Part shown: piece by piece, positions 15,779 to 22,123 of the stretch
Position numbering within the stretch: the first letter of the stretch is position 1
How the letters are laid out: each line of letters begins with the position of its first letter
Translations under genes and position numbers: made by a program
The notes under the pieces: model-generated
What the model was told of the DNA's origin: nothing
Seen by the model: the letters and a program-made list of their open reading frames with translations, nothing else
Databases searched by the model: none
DNA from: Flammeovirgaceae bacterium
GTDB lineage: Bacteria; Bacteroidota; Bacteroidia; Cytophagales; Cyclobacteriaceae
Direction of reading: 5' to 3'
NCBI GenBank assembly: GCA_015180985.1
Contig: CP054185.1
Span: 2,417,225-2,481,224, forward strand
DNA: 64,000 nt

Positions 15779-15786
15779 TATATTTG
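15779..15786 (+). promoter_or_regulatory. Bacteroidota -7 box before the VapBC-like pair
   Basis: TATATTTG is an exact match to TAnnTTTG, 14 bases before the ATG at 15801. No clear -33 TTTG element was found at the usual spacing, so this is moderate evidence. Confidence 0.5.
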
Positions 15787-15800
15787 TTTATCATGTATCT

Positions 15801-15965
15801 ATGATAATAAGAGTAAAAAAGCGAATGAAGCCGGAAGAGGTGGAGAAGAAGCTTCGAACCCGCAAGAAAACTAAAGTTCTTCGCGCCAAGGATCATTTAG
15901 GCAAGGTAAAATGGAACGAAGACCCTCTTGCTTATCAAATCCGCAAGCGGAATGAGTGGGATTAG
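15801..15965 (+). CDS. Putative antitoxin of a VapBC-like pair
   Basis: A 54-residue, very basic protein (MIIRVKKRMKPEEVEKK... ending AYQIRKRNEWD). Its stop lies inside the start of the PIN gene, with a 14-base overlap, the usual order for a VapB antitoxin followed by VapC toxin. The C-terminal acidic/aromatic KVKWNEDPLAYQ could be the toxin-binding tail. No DNA-binding fold was recognised in the N-terminus, so the identification depends on gene order. Confidence 0.5.
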   Translation: MIIRVKKRMKPEEVEKKLRTRKKTKVLRAKDHLGKVKWNEDPLAYQIRKRNEWD

Positions 15966-16323
15966 AATTGTTTCGGACACCAACCCGTTAATTTACCTGC
16001 TGTCCGGAAGTAAAGAAGTTGGAAATCATCTGGATGGAAAAGAATGTTGGATTTCAGTAATAACCGAACTGGAATTATTTGGCAAAAAAGGTCTTAGTGC
16101 TCAGCATAAACGCGAGATCCAAAAATTATTGGATAGTTGTTTTATTGTTGACTTGCTTCCGGAAATCAAGTCTCTTATTAAAGATATTCAGCAGACCAAT
16201 ACCTTAAAGTTACCAGATGCCATTATTGCTGCAACTGCAATATACCTTGATTTACCCCTGCTTACAGCCGATAAGAATTTTAAAAAGATCGGAGACCTTG
16301 AGCTTATTCTGATTTCAATTTAA
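15952..16323 (+). CDS. PIN-domain ribonuclease toxin, VapC-like
   Basis: 123 residues from ATG 15952 (MSGIRIVSDTNPLIYLL). PIN-domain acidic residues are visible in SDTNPLIY, ISVITELELFG, KLPDAIIAATAIYLDLPLLTADKNF, matching the conserved Asp, Glu, Asp, Asp set that binds metal at the RNase active site. Length is typical of VapC. With the overlapping upstream small gene it forms a type II toxin-antitoxin unit between modules G and F, probably a passenger stabilising the island. The RNA target cannot be predicted. Confidence 0.8.
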   Translation: MSGIRIVSDTNPLIYLLSGSKEVGNHLDGKECWISVITELELFGKKGLSAQHKREIQKLLDSCFIVDLLPEIKSLIKDIQQTNTLKLPDAIIAATAIYLDLPLLTADKNFKKIGDLELILISI

Positions 16324-16362
16324 TTTCTTCTCTCCATGGCCTTTGTTGTGCCTTCTTCTCCC

Positions 16363-16438
16363 TTCCCCGCAGCATCTCCTGCAAGGTGCTCTGCGGCAGG
16401 GCAGTATGTAAATAACAAAAACCGTATCTTAGTGATGT
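16363..16438. repeat. Island hairpin repeat, copy R6
   Basis: Hairpin at 16367-16396 (CCGCAG/CTGCGG) and conserved tail with TATCTTAG at 16425-16432. It lies 29 bases before ATG 16461 of module F, the most plausible promoter-leader-start arrangement among the copies. Confidence 0.75.
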
Positions 16439-16460
16439 ATCCCGTTGCGGTACGGTAACT

Positions 16461-17750
16461 ATGACCTGCACCCAATCGAATATCATCTACAATGTTTACC
16501 CGCCAAAGCAAAATCGAAGGCAAACGGTCACCAGTTGCCTGCCCACCGCAGCCTTGGCGAAGGTGGGGACCCGCGAAAACGTAACCGGCAACAACTTTTT
16601 ATACAACGGGGGCACGGAATTAAACCCCGCTACCAACGTGTATGATCTGTTTTTCCGCAACTACGACCCCGCCCTGGGCCGCATGAATCAAATTGATCCG
16701 ATGGCCGCCAAGTACGCCAGCCTTACGCCTTATAACTTTGCCCTTAACAACCCCGCCACCCTTAACGACCCGCTGGGCGATGACGTGGAGCCGCCCCCGC
16801 CCGGTGAGTACCGCGAATATATTTGCGGCCAGTGCTGGCGCGATGAACGCAGCATGAATATGTACATGTCCGCTACAGGATATGGCGGAGGAGGTTATAC
16901 CAACTGGCAGGCCAGTACGTTTGCTGGAATGATGTCCATTGGTTCATTTCTTTCAGCAGCTTTGAGTAGTCCTCATGGAGGAACGTGGCGTGCCGGCAAT
17001 GCCACATTTTTTACCAGTACTTCGCAGGCGATAGCTGTGGGTTTGAACTATTTGAGTTTCCATGGAGTTTCCAAGTCACTAGGTTCTGCATTGGCGTCAA
17101 ATTCTTCGGGTAAATCTACTGATGTAAAGGCAGAAAGTGGGTGGGTACGTGGCTGGGCTAAAGTATGGAACGGGAAGTATGGTGAAAAGAGCAGAAATGT
17201 TTGGAAGAGGATACCAAAGCTGGGTACAGACAAGAAGGAGGGGAGAGCTGAAAGCACTAATTTTTTAACCTGGACACATTCAGCATGGATGCTGGCGGGG
17301 TGGCAGCAGGGGCAAACCCAAACAGGGCCTGACTTTTATTATAACGCATTAAATGGCTTGGTGCTTAATAATGGTACAATACTGAGTAAAAATGATTTGG
17401 TTTTAACTTTTAATAATTTGCCATATAGAGATGCGAGATACTTAGGATTTAAAGACGGTAAGTATCATGTAAACTTCGACATTAAAAGTTTCGAAGAAAC
17501 TCAAGCCAATATACGGGCAACAGCAATACATGAAATTTTTGGTCATGGTGTTAAGGGTTACGGCAATCCTGACAAGACGCACCATAAGGCATATTTTGCT
17601 ACTATCGATAGTAAATACTGGAAAGCAACCACTGATGCTTTTAAAACATCTACGGTCGATCTCATGTGGAAATATTTTTATAATGAGGTCGGTAATCAAA
17701 GGATGCCAGAACCTTATCAGACCTTGTACGATTTATACCACAGTAAGTGA
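16461..17750 (+). CDS. Module F: orphan RHS core with HExxGH zincin-like toxin domain
   Basis: 429 residues. Leader MTCTQSNII, palindromic insert, complete RHS core (NNFLYNGG, YDLFFRNYDPALGRMNQIDPMAAKYASLTPYN), linker with CGQCWRD, a ~120-residue spacer, WMLAGWQQGQTQTGP and a ~140-residue CT. HEIFGHG at 17529-17549 (residue ~357) is an HExxGH zinc motif; the following HHKAYFATIDSKYW matches the module C CT (HYKAYWASIDSKYW), marking conserved residues. It is the most complete orphan tip in the array and has a leader with promoter-like box. The CT is inferred to be a metallopeptidase; the substrate is unknown. The stop codon overlaps the partner's ATG by one base (TGATG). Confidence 0.7.
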   Translation: MTCTQSNIIYNVYPPKQNRRQTVTSCLPTAALAKVGTRENVTGNNFLYNGGTELNPATNVYDLFFRNYDPALGRMNQIDPMAAKYASLTPYNFALNNPATLNDPLGDDVEPPPPGEYREYICGQCWRDERSMNMYMSATGYGGGGYTNWQASTFAGMMSIGSFLSAALSSPHGGTWRAGNATFFTSTSQAIAVGLNYLSFHGVSKSLGSALASNSSGKSTDVKAESGWVRGWAKVWNGKYGEKSRNVWKRIPKLGTDKKEGRAESTNFLTWTHSAWMLAGWQQGQTQTGPDFYYNALNGLVLNNGTILSKNDLVLTFNNLPYRDARYLGFKDGKYHVNFDIKSFEETQANIRATAIHEIFGHGVKGYGNPDKTHHKAYFATIDSKYWKATTDAFKTSTVDLMWKYFYNEVGNQRMPEPYQTLYDLYHSK

Positions 17751-18364
17751 TGAAGAAGGTAATTTTTATGTCTTTATTGACTCTTACTTTTGTGGAGTCG
17801 TTAGCTTGTGCCTGTACAACAATCTCGAAGTATGATGATTACACGACTTCGGACTTTGTATTTATTGGAACGGTCACAGATGTAAATAACGTGTTTTTTG
17901 AAATTAGAGCACATGAATTTTTCAAAGGACAAAGTTCTGACACCTTAGTTGCCAATATTGATGACTGCTCGATAGTCCCGGAGAAAGGAGAGATTTGGTT
18001 GTTCTATGCAGTTAAGACAGATGATAATAGAATTTATGTGAGCCAGTGTGGGTCATCACGAAGTTTTAGAAGACCCTTTAGCTTTAACATGAACAATTTT
18101 CCTAAACCACCACCACCTAACGTTGATGAAGGACTCCTAAAAGTAATGAATGAATTGAATAAGGATAGGGCGCTCGCGGAACTTCATCATGACATATCGA
18201 GTCTTCGCGTAAAGAAAATTCAGACTGACTTACAAAATGCTAATGAAGATCTATTGGAAGTCAAAGGGCAAGTCAGATTGCTTATTGTTGGTCTATGTTT
18301 TTGCATCGTTCTAACAGGTATTCTTGGAGTTATTATTTACAGGAAAGTTCGAAGAAACCATTGA
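17750..18364 (+). CDS. Module F partner: membrane-anchored TIMP-like inhibitor, candidate immunity
   Basis: 204 residues from ATG 17750 (a GTG one codon earlier is also in frame). The signal peptide ends SLA, a signal peptidase I site, leaving CAC at the mature N-terminus, like the CxC start of TIMPs whose Cys1 amine chelates the protease zinc. Four cysteines (20, 22, 73, 100) fit two disulfides, Cys1-type with 73 and Cys3-type with 100. SDFVFIGTV, FFKGQ and GEIWLFY match the NTR fold. A helical linker and a C-terminal membrane helix (LLIVGLCFCIVLTGILGVIIY) anchor it. Paired with a zincin-like CT, it is a strong immunity candidate. Bacterial NTR proteins also exist without a protease partner. 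Confidence 0.65.
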   Translation: MKKVIFMSLLTLTFVESLACACTTISKYDDYTTSDFVFIGTVTDVNNVFFEIRAHEFFKGQSSDTLVANIDDCSIVPEKGEIWLFYAVKTDDNRIYVSQCGSSRSFRRPFSFNMNNFPKPPPPNVDEGLLKVMNELNKDRALAELHHDISSLRVKKIQTDLQNANEDLLEVKGQVRLLIVGLCFCIVLTGILGVIIYRKVRRNH

Positions 18365-18367
18365 GGC

Positions 18368-18805
18368 TGAAGTGACCGGAGAGTAGGGAGAGAAGTTCAA
18401 ACGCAAGGAAGGCCTGACCCTATAGATATTTGGAACAAGGACAGATTAGCCGTATTAAATGGTTTGTTAGATCACTTACACTACATGGGGCATCATCCTG
18501 ATGAACAACATAATCTGCGAGATATAGTAAAAAGTTTTAACGAACCTGTTCCGTGGTGGAAAGGTTGGATACCAGGAGCTGGCCCAAGTAATTCTACGGG
18601 AGGTATTGCCAAAGTATTTGGAGGGTATGTTCAATGGAACATTGCTGCGGCATTGGAAATCCTGATTGGTGAGCAACCGCCATGTATTATCTTTAATTTA
18701 TCGGAGGAGTGTTCGTCTTTGCGCTGTACACCATCTTCGATCCCCACCACAAAAGCCCTTACGTTGACCGGTGGAACATGCGGATGGGCTTTGAGTACAT
18801 ACTAA
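18368..18805 (+). pseudogene. Module H: bare CT fragment at the QTQxGP delimiter
   Basis: The frame is open from 18370 to 18805 without an ATG upstream of the delimiter; CAAACGCAA at 18398 encodes QTQGRPDPIDIWNKDRL, the same delimiter as other modules. The next ~100 residues (LLDHLHYMGHHPDEQHNLRD, PWWKGWIPGAGPSNSTGG) are unlike other CTs. The end overlaps another gene remnant in a different frame, so the domain is probably cut near 18700. No function is assigned. Confidence 0.45.
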
Positions 18806-18858
18806 AAATGCGGAATAAAAGCCTGTTGAAGATAAAGCCGAAATACATTAACCAGTAG
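18697..18858 (+). pseudogene. 3' remnant of an unidentified gene before the terminator
   Basis: Fifty-three codons read FIGGVFVFALYTIFDPHHKS, then VDRWNMRMGFEYILKMRNKS, and a stop at 18858, 16 bases before the right 83-bp repeat and its terminator. The composition looks coding, perhaps the end of a membrane or barrel protein. It probably belonged to the gene that originally preceded this terminator. Confidence 0.35.
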
Positions 18859-18873
18859 TTAATATAATATAAA

Positions 18874-18956
18874 GCAAAAAAGTCCCGCGCCCCGGGACTT
18901 TTTTGTTTACCTAAACCTAAACCTATGAGAAGAATTACTCTACTCAGCCATTCTTA
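18874..18956. repeat. 83-bp direct repeat, right copy (island boundary)
   Basis: Matches 6057-6139 over the full 83 bases. It has the same terminator (hairpin core 18880-18900), leader and ATG at 18925 with codons RRITLLSHS, ending here at TAA directly after. The following 67 bases to the msrA stop codon hold no gene. Confidence 0.85.
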
Positions 18957-19023
18957 ACGGCATGAGCGTATTAAGGTTTCGGCTATGCGGGCAATTTTTT
19001 TATAAATTATACCAGCGGAAGGG

Positions 19024-19647
19024 CTATTTCTTCAGTTTTTCAGCAAACACCTTTTTAAACTTATCCACCTTTGGCTGGATAACATACGAGCAATACGGGG
19101 CGCTGCCGTTCAGGTTATAGTAGTTCTGGTGGTAGTCTTCGGCTTTATAAAATCCGGTAAATGGGCTAATCTCTGTTACAATAGGGCTTTCAAACGCTCC
19201 GGAGGCATCTAGGTTTTTCTTGTATTTTTCAGCCAGTTGTTTTTGTTCAGGTGAATGGTAAAAAATCACCGACCGGTATTGTGTGCCTACATCGGCACCC
19301 TGCCGGTTAAGGGTAGTGGGGTCGTGGGTTTGCCAGAAAATCTCCAGCAACTCATCGAACGAAATTACTTTCGGATCATAAGTGATTTGGACAACCTCGG
19401 CATGACCGGTTAACCCACTGCAAACCTCTTTGTAGGTTGGGTTTTTGACCCGCCCACCTGCATAACCTGATTCAACTTTTTCCACGCCTTTTACGCGTTG
19501 AAAGATGGCCTCGGTACACCAGAAGCAACCGCTTCCGAATGTGGCAAATGATAGACTTTGATTCATGGTGGTTTTCGTACGGTTTTCCTGGCTATAGCAT
19601 GCAACGGATAGCAGGGCAATGAATATAATGGTAAGTCGTGTAAGCAT
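19024..19647 (-). CDS. msrA: Peptide-methionine (S)-S-oxide reductase, exported
   Basis: 207 residues. It repairs S-methionine sulfoxide in proteins. The active-site motif GSGCFWCTEAIFQRVKGV is present near residue 40, followed by ESGYAGG, GHAEVVQI, FWQTHDPTTLNRQGADVGTQYRS and EDYHQNYY, all hallmark MsrA segments. The N-terminus MLTRLTIIFIALLSVACYSQ is a signal with lipobox LSVAC, so the enzyme is probably a periplasm-facing lipoprotein. It sits just outside the island and is transcribed toward it. No MsrB partner is nearby. Confidence 0.95.
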   Translation of the reverse strand: MLTRLTIIFIALLSVACYSQENRTKTTMNQSLSFATFGSGCFWCTEAIFQRVKGVEKVESGYAGGRVKNPTYKEVCSGLTGHAEVVQITYDPKVISFDELLEIFWQTHDPTTLNRQGADVGTQYRSVIFYHSPEQKQLAEKYKKNLDASGAFESPIVTEISPFTGFYKAEDYHQNYYNLNGSAPYCSYVIQPKVDKFKKVFAEKLKK

Positions 19648-19722
19648 ACCTCATTAACTGCCTGGCAGGTAATTTGGTTTAAGCATTTAAATAAATCCGG
19701 TGATTTTGTCTTACAGCTTACA

Positions 19723-20859
19723 TCAATAGTTCTGGTAAAACTGGCGGATAGCCGGTATCAGCTGGTCGTATATAGGGCTGGCAAAAGCCAGAAACATGGC
19801 CTGCGCATCAGGCGGATAGGCCTCTTTACGTTTACACAGTTCAACCTGTTGCGGGGTAAGGGCGCGCTCATCGCCATTAAATTTACCCCAGGTGGCATTC
19901 CAAACGTACCGCCCCGGAAATTTTCGATGAGTAAGTACGCCACCGGTTTTGGCATCAACCACAATCATGCTAAGCAGGCCTTCTGAAACTACTTCTTTAC
20001 GAACGGTGGTAACTTTGGCTGAAACGGTGTTGTAAACCGGCACCGTTTTACCATCAACCTTGGCTTCGCCAACTTTTACACTGTCTTTGGTTACGGTTTC
20101 TACGCGTTCGTTTACGGTAGTATTACCCACCGAAAAGTCATCAAAATGCAAACGCAGGATGTGGTCCGTTCGGGGCAGGTTAATGTTCTTCGCCTCACCG
20201 GGTGTAAAGAAGCGTACAAAGTCGCGCTCGGTATAATTGCGGTGGAGGTATTCTTCTACTTTATCCTGGAAGAATCCGCCACTCAGGTTATAGCGGTTCG
20301 GTACAGCCACCTGGTCAACCACTACAAAAACCGTTGCTTCAAATTTGGCTTTATCCAGGTACTCTACAACGTCTTTATAGTTTGGCACGTATTGATTGGC
20401 TTCGGCAAACTGAAAGTAGGCTCGTTTTGCATCGGCCCGGGTTCCTTTCATTAATGAGTTGATGCCTTCGTTATACAGTTCATCAGCAGCTTTTTCTTTA
20501 ACAGATCCGAGTTGGTCGTAGTAGTTTTTTGGATTCGGAATTACTCGTAATGCGCCCGGTGCCTGGCGGATGGCTTCGTACATGTTGTTGATTTTCTGAT
20601 ACGACTCCAGGGCATTTTTCCATTTTGTATTTGAATTGGAGGCAATTTGATTTTTTGCATCCGTTTCGAGCCACTCCACGGCCATCGGATAACTGTTGCG
20701 AAGGGTTTCTTTTGATTTGTCATGATCCGGATTTTGGCGCAGCCGCCCAATGGCTTGCATCACTGCCCCATAGTAGTCGCCCCGTTCAAAGGCCTGTTTA
20801 CCTGAAGAACAACCGATTAAAAAACTCAGTACGAGCAGATACAGGAAATTTCTCAGCAT
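19723..20859 (-). CDS. Conserved lipoprotein with TPR-like helical region
   Basis: 378 residues. The signal MLRNFLYLLVLSFLIGC has a lipobox (LIGC), so it is a lipoprotein. The next part (GKQAFERGDYYGAVMQAIGRLRQNPDHDKSKETL and similar helices) suggests tetratricopeptide-like repeats, followed by a beta-rich domain (IVVDAKTGGVLTHRKFPGRYVWNATWGKFNGDERAL). I do not recognise a named family. The start is 49 bases upstream of the esterase stop, and the gene may be co-transcribed with it. Function is unknown. Confidence 0.7.
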   Translation of the reverse strand: MLRNFLYLLVLSFLIGCSSGKQAFERGDYYGAVMQAIGRLRQNPDHDKSKETLRNSYPMAVEWLETDAKNQIASNSNTKWKNALESYQKINNMYEAIRQAPGALRVIPNPKNYYDQLGSVKEKAADELYNEGINSLMKGTRADAKRAYFQFAEANQYVPNYKDVVEYLDKAKFEATVFVVVDQVAVPNRYNLSGGFFQDKVEEYLHRNYTERDFVRFFTPGEAKNINLPRTDHILRLHFDDFSVGNTTVNERVETVTKDSVKVGEAKVDGKTVPVYNTVSAKVTTVRKEVVSEGLLSMIVVDAKTGGVLTHRKFPGRYVWNATWGKFNGDERALTPQQVELCKRKEAYPPDAQAMFLAFASPIYDQLIPAIRQFYQNY

Positions 20860-20908
20860 ATACTTTTAGTTGAACTGATTACAAAATAAGTGCCCGAATT
20901 TAGCCAGA

Positions 20909-22123
20909 TTAATTCTTTCCGGAAGGAAAAAAATAAACCAGAATATCATCTACTGTATCGCGCCAGTTTCCCCACGAATGCCCCTGGCTGGTTTCAGTAT
21001 AATGATAGGTACAGGTGTTTTTATCAAATATTTCTTTCATTTTCTGAGCTCCTTCCCGGGCATCGTTGATGGTGCCGGTGGTCAGGAAGATTTTAACCGG
21101 GGGCCTATCGGCCTGTTCACAAAAGTTGTAGATGGCCGGCTTAAACCAAAATGCCGGTGACTGGATGCCGGCCATACCGAAAATATCCGGCCGTGAAAAA
21201 GCGAAATAGGCAGCCGTTAACCCGCCCATGCTGGTGCCGATGATGGCCCGTTCGTCCGGGTTGGGTGCGGCCTTTAGTTTTGATTCAACCAGGGGTATTA
21301 ATTCATCGGTAAAGAACGAAAGGTATCGGTCGTTCATGGCCAACTCCTGCATTCTGCGGTTGTTCGATCGGTTTACCGGTTCACGGTGATCGACCAGTAC
21401 AACCAGCAGGGGTTGTATTTTATTCTGATTGATCAGGTTATTTAGAATCACCTCCAGATTACCCAGCTTGGGGTGCAGGTATTCGTACGCGTCAGTAAAA
21501 TAGGCTATGGCATATCTTCCGGAAGATTTATAGTTGGGTGGATAATAAACAGAATACATTACCTGATAGCCGAGCACTTTACTGGTAAGAAGGATGTCGC
21601 GTTCTAATGTACCGGCAGGTGTACCGGGTATGGGTTGCGTTATCTGATCAGGCTTCCAATCCGGCATTCTTAGTTCCGAGTTGGGACTACCACCACCAAC
21701 CCCTGACCATTGCTGAAGGGGGTTGGCCGGATCAAGGATCCAGTCCTTCTCATTTAACAGAATTTTGTAATCAAGCCGGGCATCTTTCGGAAAAGAAGCC
21801 TTGGCCATCCACAGGTCAGTACCCCTAAGTCGGGTACCGGTAAGCGGGTAATTTGTTTTATATCCCCAATTGTTAAAATCACCTCGCCAGGCTACCTGGT
21901 TGGCCTTGCCACGAAACAAAAACAAAACGGAATCCTTATCAGCTAAAGGAATTTGGCCATTGTTTAGCAGCGAGTTCCATAGCCTGTTTAAGTCGGTATT
22001 CCGGAGAGAGTCTGATGAGATGGCAGCTATTCGATTCAGTTCTGCTGTAACATGGCCAATCAGCGCATAATCCTGCGCGAACAGCCGACAAGTCAGCATG
22101 CATACAAGGGGTAGCAGTTTCAT
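20909..22123 (-). CDS. Exported esterase-family alpha/beta hydrolase with CBM48-like N-domain
   Basis: 404 residues. A signal peptide (1-17, ending LFAQ) precedes a CBM48/E-set-like domain (about 60-160, FRGKANQVAWRGDFNNWG and FPKDARLDYKILLNEKDW) and a putative esterase domain of the enterochelin-esterase/EstD type (about 175-400). The nucleophile elbow is GTSMGG, with a C-terminal GHSWGNW histidine. VMYSVYYPPNY and YAIAYFTDAYEYLHPKLGNLEVILNNLI are family-typical. It overlaps the MFS gene by four bases, so it belongs to the alpha-glucan cluster. It may remove acyl groups from sugars, but the substrate is not determined. Confidence 0.8.
   Translation of the reverse strand: MKLLPLVCMLTCRLFAQDYALIGHVTAELNRIAAISSDSLRNTDLNRLWNSLLNNGQIPLADKDSVLFLFRGKANQVAWRGDFNNWGYKTNYPLTGTRLRGTDLWMAKASFPKDARLDYKILLNEKDWILDPANPLQQWSGVGGGSPNSELRMPDWKPDQITQPIPGTPAGTLERDILLTSKVLGYQVMYSVYYPPNYKSSGRYAIAYFTDAYEYLHPKLGNLEVILNNLINQNKIQPLLVVLVDHREPVNRSNNRRMQELAMNDRYLSFFTDELIPLVESKLKAAPNPDERAIIGTSMGGLTAAYFAFSRPDIFGMAGIQSPAFWFKPAIYNFCEQADRPPVKIFLTTGTINDAREGAQKMKEIFDKNTCTYHYTETSQGHSWGNWRDTVDDILVYFFPSGKN

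Noticed and set aside
7639-16438. Regular repeats suggesting a CRISPR array
   Set aside because: Copies are about 1.8-2.8 kb apart with genes between them, far from the spacing of a CRISPR array, and no cas genes are present.
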